Part shown: piece by piece, positions 32,370 through 41,388 of the stretch
Layout of the letters: each line of letters begins with the position of its first letter
Numbering within the stretch: the stretch's first letter is position 1
Virus record (IMG/VR): IMGVR_UViG_3300002460_000021
Span: 34,682 to 98,681 of that record
Origin: a virus
Length of the DNA: 64,000 nucleotides
Strand: one strand, 5' to 3'
Position numbers and translations under genes: made by a program
The notes under the pieces: generated by a model
What the model saw: the letters and a program-made list of their open reading frames with translations, nothing else
What the model was told of the DNA's origin: nothing
Database searches by the model: none

Positions 32370-33507
32370 GACTTCGTCCTTAGCTGATGATAACGGGCAA
32401 CACCTTTATCGCCTGGCTACTTTATACCCTTTGCCCGAATTTGTCAAAGATGCTTCCAGCAATGAACTCTTTGGCGACAATGAGCTGTCAGAACTTTCCT
32501 GGGGCGACCCTGTTAGAAAGCAACTGCCCGGGCATACCAAGGCGGCTACTTGGTTTAGTTTAGCTAGCTTGTGGCTTGGCGACCTCGACCTGGCGCCCAA
32601 TGAAGTTAGCACGGCAGAAGAACGCTTGCTGAAGCTAGCTGAGTTCCACGGCCTGGACGGGATTGCTAGTCTCAAGGAGCAGCTACGCACCAAACCAGCT
32701 GCAATAGATTACGCGTTGACTGTTACCTATCCGGACGGTACCGTAACACAGCGGTACCCATTACGTAACGAAGAAGAGGTTAAAACAGCCGCCAGTTATT
32801 TAAAGAAATATCGTGACGTGATCCCGTACTCCGAGAAACAGAGTATGGCAGAAGTTATTCTAACCAAGGCGGCATCGTTTAATATGACATGGGAAGTGGA
32901 CCAAGAGATTTTTCTAGAGCAGCAGGCGGGCCGAGGCACATGTGCCGCGGCAGACGCCGCCGCTTTCTTAGAGGACCGCGCCGCTTTCCTGCAACGAAAA
33001 GACGCTGATGTCAGTAAATTACTAAAATCTGCTGCAACTGAGTGCCGTAAGTCTCCGGCCACAGTACGTTCTCCGCTAGCGTTACAAAAATTAGCCACGT
33101 TAGTAGATCGTATGGACAGAGAATTCGGACTAGCCAAAGATTACGACGAAGGCATCACGCGGCCGGAAGAAGTCCTATTTGCGGTAACCACGAAGACAGC
33201 CGCTGTTGTCGAAGCCGAGCACATTCCCACTACGACTGGAAACGTGTACCGCACTAACGATCTAGGCCGGCTCAATCTGTGCGCTGTCCGTGATGTCTTC
33301 GGTAACAGCGGCGCGGCAGCCATTTCTGCTGGAGGTCTTGTTATTTCTCCCGAGAAGGCCGCAGAAGTCCTATCCACATTGCCTAGGTCGGACATGACTC
33401 TTATGGATCGCTTACTAGCCGAGTCTGGCGTATATCCAGTAGCCAAAGAGGCCGGAGCCGGCGGCGGATGGTTAGACAATGCCGCTCTTCGTAAGTTGGC
33501 TAATTAA
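32359..33507 (+). CDS. Hypothetical protein, possible virion or head-associated
   Basis: 382 residues from the ATG at 32359, with GGAG 9 nt upstream; a TTG at 32326 would extend it. It is acidic, helical and Ala-rich (FLEDRAAFLQRKDADVSKLL, LALQKLATLVDRMDREFG). It ends in a Gly-rich stretch, AGAGGGWLDNAALRKL. It lies on the plus strand between terL and the acetyltransferase. A head-assembly role would fit the plus-strand context but is not shown. Confidence 0.6.
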   Translation: MASMTSSLADDNGQHLYRLATLYPLPEFVKDASSNELFGDNELSELSWGDPVRKQLPGHTKAATWFSLASLWLGDLDLAPNEVSTAEERLLKLAEFHGLDGIASLKEQLRTKPAAIDYALTVTYPDGTVTQRYPLRNEEEVKTAASYLKKYRDVIPYSEKQSMAEVILTKAASFNMTWEVDQEIFLEQQAGRGTCAAADAAAFLEDRAAFLQRKDADVSKLLKSAATECRKSPATVRSPLALQKLATLVDRMDREFGLAKDYDEGITRPEEVLFAVTTKTAAVVEAEHIPTTTGNVYRTNDLGRLNLCAVRDVFGNSGAAAISAGGLVISPEKAAEVLSTLPRSDMTLMDRLLAESGVYPVAKEAGAGGGWLDNAALRKLAN

Positions 33508-33530
33508 ATGTAACCTGGAAGGAGTTGAGG

Positions 33531-34046
33531 ATGCAGACGATGGCAACTTCTGCGCACGAATCTGGCAATAAGCCGCCGCCATTATCTATAGCAGTCCGAG
33601 CACTATTAGCGAGAGACGTCGCCTCTGTTTTAAATATTGAGAAACTGAGTTACGCCAATCCGTGGACGGCCGATGATCTAAGACGCGTGTTAAAACGAAA
33701 ACATTGTTCCGCGTTTGTAGCTATCATTAATCAGCAGACTGTCGGCTATGTTGTTCTCGAGGCGCTGCCGCGCACGTTACAGGTTCTCAACATGGCCGTT
33801 CATCCACATGTGCGGCGCCGCGGGATCGGCCGCAAGTTGATCGGCTGGTTAGCCGATCAACTTGGCAGCACCGATCGCCGGCGTATCGTCACTGAAGTGC
33901 GGGAAACCAATCTGGCTATGCAGCTTTTCTTACGTGAGGTTCATTTTAAAGCAGTAGAAGTCTTACCCAAGTATTACGACGATTGTAGTGAAGACGCCTA
34001 CCGCTTCGTATATGACCTTCCCTGCTCTAACAACGCCGCGCCCTGA
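33531..34046 (+). CDS. RimI-like GNAT acetyltransferase
   Basis: 171 residues. AAGGAG lies about 6 nt before the ATG at 33531. It has the GNAT fold: LARDVASVLNIEKLSYANPW at the start, LNMAVHPHVRRRGIGRKLIGWL as the acetyl-CoA binding motif, and a C-terminal VLPKYYDDCSEDAYRFVY as in RimI proteins. It would transfer acetyl groups to protein N-termini or small substrates. A target among virion proteins is possible. It follows the previous gene by 23 nt. Confidence 0.85.
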   Translation: MQTMATSAHESGNKPPPLSIAVRALLARDVASVLNIEKLSYANPWTADDLRRVLKRKHCSAFVAIINQQTVGYVVLEALPRTLQVLNMAVHPHVRRRGIGRKLIGWLADQLGSTDRRRIVTEVRETNLAMQLFLREVHFKAVEVLPKYYDDCSEDAYRFVYDLPCSNNAAP

Positions 34047-34269
34047 CTTTTAACGAAGTAGTCAAGTACACTACAGCGCCACACTTTAGTGGCTTGTCTG
34101 GCGTATACTCCATGCTAGCAACTACCTCATTAGCGGCGTTAACTAGCTCAATACGGCTAGCGTAGCGCGCCGCACCAGTGCGAGTCTTACGAACGGCTAT
34201 GACAGGATTACGCGTACCGTGCCGTCGGTTACTAGCTATCGTGTGCCTATTAACATGTATAACAGCTAT
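34027..34269 (-). CDS. Possible small gene without a canonical start codon
   Basis: A stop-to-stop frame of about 80 codons with protein-like content: NPVIAVRKTRTGAARYAS, IELVNAANEVVASMEY and LKCGAVVYLTTSLKVRA. It has no ATG, GTG or TTG before residue 53. An ATA at 34269 overlaps the upstream stop and has AGGGGG 6 nt before it. Otherwise it begins at an internal ATG (34113) and is 28 residues. It may be an unusual start, a 5'-broken gene or a sequencing error. Confidence 0.35.
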   Translation of the reverse strand: MAVIHVNRHTIASNRRHGTRNPVIAVRKTRTGAARYASRIELVNAANEVVASMEYTPDKPLKCGAVVYLTTSLKVRARRC

Positions 34270-35459
34270 ACGCCACCCCCTAGCTGTGCAACAGTCTCCA
34301 GCATGCCTGGTACACTGTCTGCTTCGATAAGCATATTAACTATCGGGGCTATCGTCTGACGAATAACTTCATCATTAGATGAGCTGTTCCAGGCCTGAGC
34401 ACTATCGAACTCCCCGTCACTAATTAGCACATCTTGGAGAACATCTTGTCTGCGCTGCTTTAGTTCTTCATGAAGCGTACTGTCGAAACTGGTAGAGTCT
34501 ATTAGCTCGCGTTTAAACGCCGTAATGCTGCTTGTTTTCAGTCTGCGGCTGGCCCTTGTCAAGTAGCCCCTGGCAGCTAGCTCTACTAGCATATTGTCAT
34601 TATCGGCCACTGCAATTTGAGACAGAAAGTTTCTAGCGGCATCTGCTAGCCGCCAGCGCGGTTCACATATAGCAGTTATCATGTTTTCCAAGGCCGCCGC
34701 TACCTCTACTAGTCTGGCCTCATCCGCCTCCTCATCTTCGCTGGCAAAACTAGAGCTAGGCATGGCAACGGGCAGGCGGCGCCACGTAAGATGAAATTTC
34801 GATCCAATGCGCCCCCTGCCCGGAACTACATAGCCGGATCCTAAATCCTCTCTTCCAGGGATGAGTTGACGTATTTCTTCAAACGAATCCGGATGTCGCT
34901 CCTTTAGATCATTGAGCATGTTTTCATAGCTGGCTGGTTCGGTAAACTTGTGTATTGCTAGGTTAAAAATGTCTGCTAGCTGCTGTAACTTAGCGCGGCA
35001 CTCAGGCCATTTTTCTTGCAGTATCACACGTACAGCGCGTGCATGTAACGTCTTATCGATAGCTACACGGGCCTTATTCTGCTGCTCAGCAGACAGTGTT
35101 TGATCGTTTTCTTCCTCTTCAGTGGCGCTGGGACGCCTGGAGTAGTGCCCCAGGATTTCCGTTAGTTGCTTACTGATAGCGCTAAATGTTTGCCGCGCGT
35201 CTTTCGGCAATAGATTCCAACGCGGCGCCGACACATCCTCGGTTATAGTTTCTCCGTCTTTAATTACCGACGCGTGTCTAACGTGCGGGCGCCCCGACCA
35301 GTATCCAAAACTATACCGCACTAGTACACACATGCGCTGTGCTGCTTGTACGAACGCCCTGTCCGGCTGATCCAGTAATTTCTCTAGTTCGGTACGCACA
35401 CTGTAAGGAACAATCCTGGGCGCCGCTGTTAAACAAATCACCCTATGGTCATTATTCAT
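34266..35459 (-). CDS. Hypothetical protein, possibly DUF3150-like
   Basis: 397 residues, acidic and helical. It contains YSFGYWSGRPHVRH near the N-terminus, an acidic Glu run (ATEEEENDQ), and VVPGRGRIGSKFHLTWRRLPVA in the middle. In several phages a DUF3150 protein accompanies the MoxR/VWA pair, which here lies about 3 kb away on the same strand. I cannot confirm the family. It overlaps the upstream gene by 8 nt. Confidence 0.55.
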   Translation of the reverse strand: MNNDHRVICLTAAPRIVPYSVRTELEKLLDQPDRAFVQAAQRMCVLVRYSFGYWSGRPHVRHASVIKDGETITEDVSAPRWNLLPKDARQTFSAISKQLTEILGHYSRRPSATEEEENDQTLSAEQQNKARVAIDKTLHARAVRVILQEKWPECRAKLQQLADIFNLAIHKFTEPASYENMLNDLKERHPDSFEEIRQLIPGREDLGSGYVVPGRGRIGSKFHLTWRRLPVAMPSSSFASEDEEADEARLVEVAAALENMITAICEPRWRLADAARNFLSQIAVADNDNMLVELAARGYLTRASRRLKTSSITAFKRELIDSTSFDSTLHEELKQRRQDVLQDVLISDGEFDSAQAWNSSSNDEVIRQTIAPIVNMLIEADSVPGMLETVAQLGGGV

Positions 35460-36393
35460 TAACTGCTCCGGCTATTAAGTTTGGAAGAAGTTGCAACTGC
35501 CATTTATTATTTACTTGTCGCGCTACTCCCATTTGAAGTTTTAAGTGGTCTAGGCTGGAATCCAGCCAATGTGCCACAACAACTACCGCGGTGTTTGTTT
35601 CGAGACTAGCGGCGGCCAGAGTTAAATATTCGTTGTTGTCACCCAGAAGTGCCATATTTCGTAACCAAACATCGACTAGCCAGCGGCACGGAACTATCTC
35701 CAACACGAATTCTAGTGGTGCTTTCCTGTCGTAATAGCTTCGGCGGTATCCTAACGAGCTCCAGTAACTTGAGGCGCTACTCGGCAAACACAACTTAATT
35801 TGAGAGGTTCTTACTTTGTCGTCTGGGTGCTTGCTAATTATATACGTTTTAAATACATGTATTGCGTAGTCTTTTAGTGCGGTCTTCTGCCGAGCCGCCC
35901 TACTAATTTCTTCAGGCGGCGCGCATACGAAGCTAGAACCACCTGCCCCTAGGCCGTGCCTCATACGCAAAAGTTGTACTCTGCTATACGCATGTGTTTG
36001 TTCGTAGCTATCTTGCAACGTAACTGGAACTTGTCGTCTAATAATGGCCACTATCGATGAGCGTCTTTTTCTTCGATAATACGAGCGCTGATCATTGCTT
36101 AGGCGCTTTCTCCAGAACGCCATAAATTTAAAACATTTTGGTAGCGGCGCCCCGGTCAAAGTCGCTAACGCGAGCTCATGCTGTCGTGTAAGTTTACAGT
36201 GACCGGTAATTACTAAATCTTTTCCTATCACGGCAACGCTGTGTATATGGCGCCCGCAATGAATATTAGCTTTAGGCGCAGCGGCCAGTCTCAATTCATG
36301 TCTTTTAAGCGTTCTACGCTGTCTCTTAGATAACCGCGCTATTTTCTTACGCTTAACTTTAGGCACAGCGGTAGCCTCAGTCGTAGTTTCCAC
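35452..36393 (-). CDS. Basic hypothetical protein
   Basis: 313 residues with a Lys/Arg-rich start (KVKRKKIARLSKRQRRTLKR) and more basic patches (SYYRRKRRSSIVAIIRR). The C-terminal half is hydrophobic-alternating (LNSLAAASLETNTAVVVVAHW-like), as in a folded domain. The basic N-terminus suggests nucleic-acid binding. It is in an operon with the gene at 34266. Not recognised. Confidence 0.6.
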   Translation of the reverse strand: METTTEATAVPKVKRKKIARLSKRQRRTLKRHELRLAAAPKANIHCGRHIHSVAVIGKDLVITGHCKLTRQHELALATLTGAPLPKCFKFMAFWRKRLSNDQRSYYRRKRRSSIVAIIRRQVPVTLQDSYEQTHAYSRVQLLRMRHGLGAGGSSFVCAPPEEISRAARQKTALKDYAIHVFKTYIISKHPDDKVRTSQIKLCLPSSASSYWSSLGYRRSYYDRKAPLEFVLEIVPCRWLVDVWLRNMALLGDNNEYLTLAAASLETNTAVVVVAHWLDSSLDHLKLQMGVARQVNNKWQLQLLPNLIAGAVNE

Positions 36394-36423
36394 GACATTC
36401 CTCCGAACATACTAGGTTATTTG

Positions 36424-37107
36424 TTAGCCTGGAAGTGAGTGCAACAGTCGCTGCGCGAGCTTCTTGGTGCTACCTTCACGCAACGGTAGTGCTACAAGCT
36501 GATCAATGAGTTGTCTTAATCGTTTTCGTACGGTGTTGTTGATGTCGTCTGTCTTGCTCTTCTCGGCGCCCCATATTGCAGAAAACATCTCAGGATCATC
36601 CGAGTAGTCAGACGACACATTACTAATGATTGCCTGATCGTGAATGGCCATTTTCAGAATATCTGGCGGGGACATGATACCTTCGTTACGCAGCAGTGCT
36701 CCAAGGTAAGCGCGTATGTCATCGCTAAACGGTGTCTCGTCGTTAGGATCCGGTGGCGATAGAAGTAGGGCTTCCGTTATACCCCACGCTGCGTCGGTGG
36801 CACTCGCTGGAATGAACCAGCCAACAGGCGCTGAATTGCCGGCTAGCACGACGCACAAGTCATTAAACATGGATAGATCACGATAGAAATCATCGGTTGT
36901 GACCAGGTGTATTCCGGCCATAAGTCTATCGAGATTATGCGTAGGAAGTGCCGCGCCCGACTCATCGCGTATCTCGTGGATCAAGGTCTCTGGCGCCCAG
37001 GTAAATGCCTCGGGGCCAAAACGATCCATAGCCATGACTACTAGCGTTGTAGCCATGGCATCCTGGTCCTTCCAGTAATCCGCTTCACGCCGATGCAGTG
37101 GTTTCAA
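36424..37107 (-). CDS. Hypothetical protein
   Basis: 227 residues, acidic. It contains RFGPEAFTWAPETLIHEIRDE, AVPVGWFIPASATDAAWG-like and FSDDIRAYLGALLRNEGIMSPPDI. It overlaps the upstream gene by 23 nt. There is no known domain, and its place in a block of structural-type genes is the only hint. Confidence 0.65.
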   Translation of the reverse strand: MKPLHRREADYWKDQDAMATTLVVMAMDRFGPEAFTWAPETLIHEIRDESGAALPTHNLDRLMAGIHLVTTDDFYRDLSMFNDLCVVLAGNSAPVGWFIPASATDAAWGITEALLLSPPDPNDETPFSDDIRAYLGALLRNEGIMSPPDILKMAIHDQAIISNVSSDYSDDPEMFSAIWGAEKSKTDDINNTVRKRLRQLIDQLVALPLREGSTKKLAQRLLHSLPG

Positions 37108-37588
37108 GATAAGCGTCCAAACGTCGTAAGTATAATGTAGCTAGATCATAGCTCACACGCTCAAAGAACCGCAGCTTGGCGCCCGGTACTTTCTCGCCTG
37201 TAGTTATATCTAGCACGTCATTACAGCCTGTCAGGGCGACGTAACGTCGATCAGCAATACCCAGCTGCGCTGTCGGCAGATAACCGGTTACTTCGCGCGG
37301 AGCTCTGCCTTCAAGCGAACGAAACAGTTGATCTCCGTAGGCCAAGATCTCCGTTTCAAACGTCTCCAGTACTATCCAGCGTTGCTCGCTGTCAGTCAGT
37401 GGCGCGCGCTGCAATACGTCCGCAATCCACCACCATAATGCGCGGCCGTGGCTTAACGTCGTAATACTGGCGTCGACGTCTGCTAGGCGAGCTAAATTTC
37501 GCTGCTGTATTGCTGTCAGCGATTCGCACAACGCCGTAACCTTATCGCGTAACAATTCAGCCGGGGAATTGGAGGCAGTCGTACTCAT
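37085..37588 (-). CDS. Hypothetical helical protein
   Basis: 167 residues, mostly helical (ELLRDKVTALCESLTAIQQR, ALWWWIADVLQRAPLTDSEQ). The end (FERVSYDLATLYLRRLDAYL) is also helical. It overlaps both neighbours, by 23 and 32 nt, in an operon of phage hypotheticals. Not recognised. Confidence 0.65.
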   Translation of the reverse strand: MSTTASNSPAELLRDKVTALCESLTAIQQRNLARLADVDASITTLSHGRALWWWIADVLQRAPLTDSEQRWIVLETFETEILAYGDQLFRSLEGRAPREVTGYLPTAQLGIADRRYVALTGCNDVLDITTGEKVPGAKLRFFERVSYDLATLYLRRLDAYLETTASA

Positions 37589-37868
37589 TCCTAAACTTCT
37601 TTTCTGTAGGGCCGTAAATAGCTACACGCTGTTGTAGCGCGCGCATATCTGCAGCGGTTTCAGCCGGTCGGCCGTCCGGCATAGGCTGGTACGGGCCGGA
37701 TTCTTTATTAATGCCGCAATTGGTTAAACCAAGCGCTGCCGCGGCGCGTATGGCCAGGTTGCGGGCTGTGCTGTCTGAAACTTCGTCGTACGAGGTTCCC
37801 TCGATGACAACACGAGCAGTGTGGCTGTTTTCAAGCTTACAAGCGTCCTTGATGATCGTAGCGGGCAT
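37557..37868 (-). CDS. Small hypothetical protein
   Basis: 103 residues from the ATG at 37868, with AAGGA 9 nt upstream; a longer frame to 37916 lacks a ribosome site. It contains HTARVVIEGTSYDEV and ARNLAIRAAAALGLTNC. The overlap with the next gene suggests coupled translation. No function seen. Confidence 0.6.
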   Translation of the reverse strand: MPATIIKDACKLENSHTARVVIEGTSYDEVSDSTARNLAIRAAAALGLTNCGINKESGPYQPMPDGRPAETAADMRALQQRVAIYGPTEKKFRNEYDCLQFPG

Positions 37869-37959
37869 TACAGGGAATCCTTTACCGTTAGAAGAATAGT
37901 TGCCATAACTATCCACCAGAGTAACACATCCATTAAAGAAGTGTCGACGGCACTAGGCA

Positions 37960-38250
37960 CTAGAAAATAACCGACTGTGTCTGACTGCCGACACGGTAAA
38001 TGATACTTACGGTGTCGACACCCAAGATTTGTTTAAACTGGATTTGCGCGGGTGGAGGCAGAGAAGCAATAGTTGTCTTAACTGTATTAAAATCTGGCGA
38101 GTTGGCCCCGCTACAGCCGCAGCCACCTGACTTCGTAGAGGACGTTGCTTGTTTTTTGGCGTGCTCAAGGAAGGGGAACGCGTTGACTAGAGCGGCATTG
38201 GCCAATAGCCCTAGAATCGAGTTATTATCAATAACTAGGACGCGTGCCAT
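37960..38250 (-). CDS. Small hypothetical protein with Cys-Gly-Cys motif
   Basis: 96 residues. A hydrophobic N-terminal segment (VLVIDNNSILGLLANAALVNAFPF) could be a membrane helix or helical hairpin. A Ser/Lys/Gly linker with GGCGCSG follows, then a folded end (PPPAQIQFKQILGVDTVSIIY). It is 1 nt from the upstream gene. Role unknown. Confidence 0.6.
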   Translation of the reverse strand: MARVLVIDNNSILGLLANAALVNAFPFLEHAKKQATSSTKSGGCGCSGANSPDFNTVKTTIASLPPPAQIQFKQILGVDTVSIIYRVGSQTQSVIF

Positions 38251-38251
38251 A

Positions 38252-38650
38252 TTACGGGGGTGCGCCTATCCACACATTTGTTGCGACGACAAGAACGTCT
38301 TGTGCGTCCAAGTTATTTTTAAGCACGCCTACGTCTGACACAATCCCATTCCAGACCTCTAAAGCCAGCGCCTCGGTGTTTTTCGTTATATCAAGTGCTG
38401 CTAGCCGAAACGCCCCCGCCGGGTCTCCGGACGGGGGATCGTTAATAGGTAAAGTAGTGAGGTCGCTTGGAGTGCATACCCCCTGGTATAAGTTACTGTT
38501 TGTTATAGGCTGACGCACCATCTTAAAAACCTCATTGGCCATCAAGTTACCTTGTGCAGCTACAACAGTAAACCTGAAGCCGGTTGAGGCCGCTAATGGC
38601 ACGGTCCCTTGCGGCGTGTACGTCAAATAAATTCGCCTAGTCGAAGCCAT
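38252..38650 (-). CDS. Hypothetical structural-type protein with sequestered ribosome site
   Basis: 132 residues, beta-rich (RRIYLTYTPQGTVPLAASTGFRFTVV) and ending VVATNVWIGAPP, as many small phage structural proteins. Its Shine-Dalgarno GGAGGG lies in the 3' arm of a 20-bp hairpin (38653-38694) that ends 2 nt before the ATG. Translation should therefore be blocked unless the hairpin is opened. Function is unknown. Confidence 0.65.
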   Translation of the reverse strand: MASTRRIYLTYTPQGTVPLAASTGFRFTVVAAQGNLMANEVFKMVRQPITNSNLYQGVCTPSDLTTLPINDPPSGDPAGAFRLAALDITKNTEALALEVWNGIVSDVGVLKNNLDAQDVLVVATNVWIGAPP

Positions 38651-38652
38651 AA

Positions 38653-38694
38653 CAGGCCCTCCAATAGATTAATGTTAATCTATTGGAGGGCCTG
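38653..38694 (-). promoter_or_regulatory. 20-bp hairpin hiding a ribosome binding site
   Basis: CAGGCCCTCCAATAGATTAA pairs perfectly with its complement over a 2-nt turn. On the minus strand the 3' arm carries GGAGGG, which pairs with CCCTCC in the 5' arm, and the next ATG follows after TT. It may also end the upstream transcript. Confidence 0.7.
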
Positions 38695-38710
38695 CGACTA
38701 TTCTAGATTA

Positions 38711-40108
38711 CTAGTCCTCGGTGTCCTCCCATGCCTCGATAGAATGGATATACGCCGGGGGACGCGGAGCTTCCTTAACCACCAGAACAGCGATTACCTT
38801 AACCCCCATAGGTGGTTCGTCGTGCCAGGGGGTGTAGCCGTCAGTGAACACGATAACTATACGAGGTCGCGGTCGACGCTCGAGGGCCTTGTCGACACCG
38901 ATCCGCATATCGGTGCCTCCGCCGCCGCTCAATTTAAAGTTACGAATGTCCGTCACGGCCTTAACTTCGTGAACCGCGGCATCCACCGCGATAAACGTGA
39001 TAGCGCTGCCAGCGCAGGCTCTCAGAACCCCCTGGCCTTCTTCCAGGCACTTACGCAGCTGATTGTCGCCCATAGAGCCCGACGTATCGATCACGCCTAC
39101 CAGGTACGGAATCGGACGGCTCCAGCTAGGTAGCAAGATATCGCCGGCGCTTCTGCGGGAAAAGCGCCGCCAGTCAGTGTCGTCAATACCGGCCGCCCAT
39201 GCCATGGCGCGCTTGGTGGCTACTGCCAATTCCCGCTGCCATGGAATGCGCGGCGGTTTCAACATACGTTTGGAGTCACGAACCATCCACTCCGGCATGT
39301 TGCCGCGCGTTCGTGAATGCTCGACGATCTCGCGAGCTACGCGTTTGCGCAGCATGTCCATTTCGGCCTCGGAAAGCCCGTCTGGCTTTGAGCTGTCGGC
39401 GGGGTTGGGAGACCCGTCCTCCCAATCATGATGTCCTGCCGCGCAAGAACCGCAGTGGCCCTTGCCGATGTGCGGATTGGCAGCGTTATCGGAACTACCA
39501 CTGCCGTCCTGGTTTCCCTGCGGTTGGTTTTGCGACTGCCCCTTACCGCCACCGTTTTGTTGAGGCTGGCCCTTAGAGGATCCGCTGCACGTGATAGTGA
39601 TGCTTACCTTGATTGCGTGTTTATCGATCAGATCCCAGTATTCCTCGGCGGCCAGCCCGTCCGGCCAGTTGTGCTGTTTTGGCAGCAGCCAGTCGTCGCC
39701 CATCGCCATTTCCGGTGGCTTCTGTGAAAACGCGTATCCGTTTTGAGCTTGCGACGTTCTTTCTTGAATCATCTTGTTGGCGTCTTCCAGCATAAGCTGA
39801 ATAGCGCTATTATTGGCGAAGTCCATGGCCATGTTAGCCAGGAACATATCCTTACCCAGTAACCGGTCGTGATGCTTGCACCAGAGATGCATAAGCTCAT
39901 GTAGAATCGCCGTGGCAATCTTGCCGACGGACCATTTTTCCACTTCCTCGATGTCGACGTACCAGCGGGCCCACCGGTCAACGGCCATGGTTCTGATTCC
40001 TGGTCTGCTGACCGGGACCAGGGCTAAATTAATAGCCTTGAAATACGGACACGCCATATTTAGTAACGCGCGTCCGGCCTGAATCGTGTCCGGCAAAATA
40101 ATAGCCAT
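38711..40108 (-). CDS. VWA-domain metallopeptidase-like protein (DUF2201 type)
   Basis: 465 residues from the ATG at 40108, with GGAG 7 nt upstream. The N-terminal part has a zinc-peptidase-like HELMHLWCKHHDR. A Gly/Gln/Asn-rich linker follows. The C-terminal von Willebrand A domain has GVIDTSGSMGDNQ (MIDAS) and IVFTDGYTP. Proteins of this type pair with MoxR ATPases and act as chaperone-like or assembly factors. The MoxR gene is directly upstream, separated by a hairpin. Confidence 0.85.
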   Translation of the reverse strand: MAIILPDTIQAGRALLNMACPYFKAINLALVPVSRPGIRTMAVDRWARWYVDIEEVEKWSVGKIATAILHELMHLWCKHHDRLLGKDMFLANMAMDFANNSAIQLMLEDANKMIQERTSQAQNGYAFSQKPPEMAMGDDWLLPKQHNWPDGLAAEEYWDLIDKHAIKVSITITCSGSSKGQPQQNGGGKGQSQNQPQGNQDGSGSSDNAANPHIGKGHCGSCAAGHHDWEDGSPNPADSSKPDGLSEAEMDMLRKRVAREIVEHSRTRGNMPEWMVRDSKRMLKPPRIPWQRELAVATKRAMAWAAGIDDTDWRRFSRRSAGDILLPSWSRPIPYLVGVIDTSGSMGDNQLRKCLEEGQGVLRACAGSAITFIAVDAAVHEVKAVTDIRNFKLSGGGGTDMRIGVDKALERRPRPRIVIVFTDGYTPWHDEPPMGVKVIAVLVVKEAPRPPAYIHSIEAWEDTED

Positions 40109-40124
40109 AATTGTCTCCGACAAA

Positions 40125-40149
40125 GGTCCGGGGCGTAGTGCCCCGGACC
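40125..40149 (-). terminator. Hairpin between MoxR and VWA genes
   Basis: GGTCCGGGGC-GTAGT-GCCCCGGACC is a 10-bp perfect stem followed on the minus strand by TTTG. It could be an attenuator that lowers VWA expression relative to MoxR. Confidence 0.6.
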
Positions 40150-40161
40150 CTGGTTATTGGT

Positions 40162-41388
40162 TTACTTCGTCAGTTTGCCCACCAGACCCATCTGCTCGAG
40201 AATTGGCAAGTATGGCTGAATTTGCTGCACGGGCAGCGGCAGTTTGCCCTGAATCTTGACTCCCTTAGCTGCGACACACAGATCCTTGGCAGAAATCAGG
40301 CCGACGTCCTTAGCACCTTGGTCGGCTACCGAGTGTAGAATATCCCATCCAGCAATCCAGCGCTCCGGCGTCAGATTGTTGGTAACGACCGCGGTGACGC
40401 TCATGATGAGCGTATAGGCGATATCGCCGCGGCTCGGCATCTTAAAGCTGAACGAGCCTTTCTTTTTCCGCTGCCGAATGGCGTCGGCAACGATATCCTC
40501 CGGGTCGGGCAAGTCCATGGTGCGCGCCCAGTTAATGAACTCATCCGTCGGACCCTCGCCGACATCGCCCGCGATTAGCTTCGCGGCATCCACCAGGGGC
40601 TTTCCCTGGTAAAACATGTCACCCACGGCGCGACTGGCATTTTCCCAAGTTCGACACGAAGGCCACGCGTTGCCTTGCTTCGCTTGCTCCTTTGGAAACT
40701 GGAGCAGCATGTTCGGCTTGTGGTGTATGAAGCCGGAAACCATGGCGCGGGCGCGAGCCCAGTGGTTTTCGGGGACAACGGTCGAAGGCATCAAATCGAA
40801 ACCAACGCTGGGCGGATCGCCCCAGTAGGTGGTGAAGCCCTCGGCCCACTCGATCGCAAAAGCATGCAGGCCAGAGTCCCCTCCCTCTGGGTGGTGATAA
40901 TGCCGGAAACGGTTGGCCATCGGCGGCGTGAGGTCCTGACTGTCCGCGCCCATCTCAACCGGATTGCCGGCGGCAACCACGGCCACGCGCTTCGGGTCCA
41001 GCTGCAAATCGCCGAAACACAGCTGATGGATGGCGCGCAAACAGGCGGCCTGGACAGAGGGACGGGAATTCGGCAACTCGTCGAAAAAGATCGCGCCGCC
41101 CTTCTTGTAGATCTGTACGATGAAATCGCGCGGCGCAAACACGATAAACGGCAGTTCTCGTTTGGTGCCGTCCGTTTCTTCGATAACCATGGTCGTGCGC
41201 GACTGAACCGGGAACCCGTTGACGTCGGTTTGTTCGGAGATGGACGCCAGCAGCGTGTGCTGCGGAACGTTGTGGCTCTTGAAGAGGGACTCGACCTGCT
41301 TGGTCTTGCCAGTTCCTGGAGGGCCCCAGATCATGGACGGTACGCCCTGCGCCACGCACCTCGTAATGAAGTCTTTCAGACGGCTCAT
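40162..41388 (-). CDS. MoxR-type AAA ATPase
   Basis: 408 residues from the ATG at 41388, with AAAGGTGG about 6 nt upstream. Walker A is GPPGTGKTKQVESL and Walker B is GAIFFDELPNSRPS; sensor and Arg residues follow (AAGNPVEMGADSQ, LTPPMANRFRHY). MoxR ATPases work with VWA proteins such as the one encoded next, remodelling target complexes. Several large phages carry this pair; the target is not known. Confidence 0.88.
   Translation of the reverse strand: MSRLKDFITRCVAQGVPSMIWGPPGTGKTKQVESLFKSHNVPQHTLLASISEQTDVNGFPVQSRTTMVIEETDGTKRELPFIVFAPRDFIVQIYKKGGAIFFDELPNSRPSVQAACLRAIHQLCFGDLQLDPKRVAVVAAGNPVEMGADSQDLTPPMANRFRHYHHPEGGDSGLHAFAIEWAEGFTTYWGDPPSVGFDLMPSTVVPENHWARARAMVSGFIHHKPNMLLQFPKEQAKQGNAWPSCRTWENASRAVGDMFYQGKPLVDAAKLIAGDVGEGPTDEFINWARTMDLPDPEDIVADAIRQRKKKGSFSFKMPSRGDIAYTLIMSVTAVVTNNLTPERWIAGWDILHSVADQGAKDVGLISAKDLCVAAKGVKIQGKLPLPVQQIQPYLPILEQMGLVGKLTK

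Noticed and set aside
38609-39576. Plus-strand frames of 120-170 codons opposite the VWA gene
   Set aside because: They are antisense to the VWA/MIDAS motifs, with Arg-rich, non-family content.
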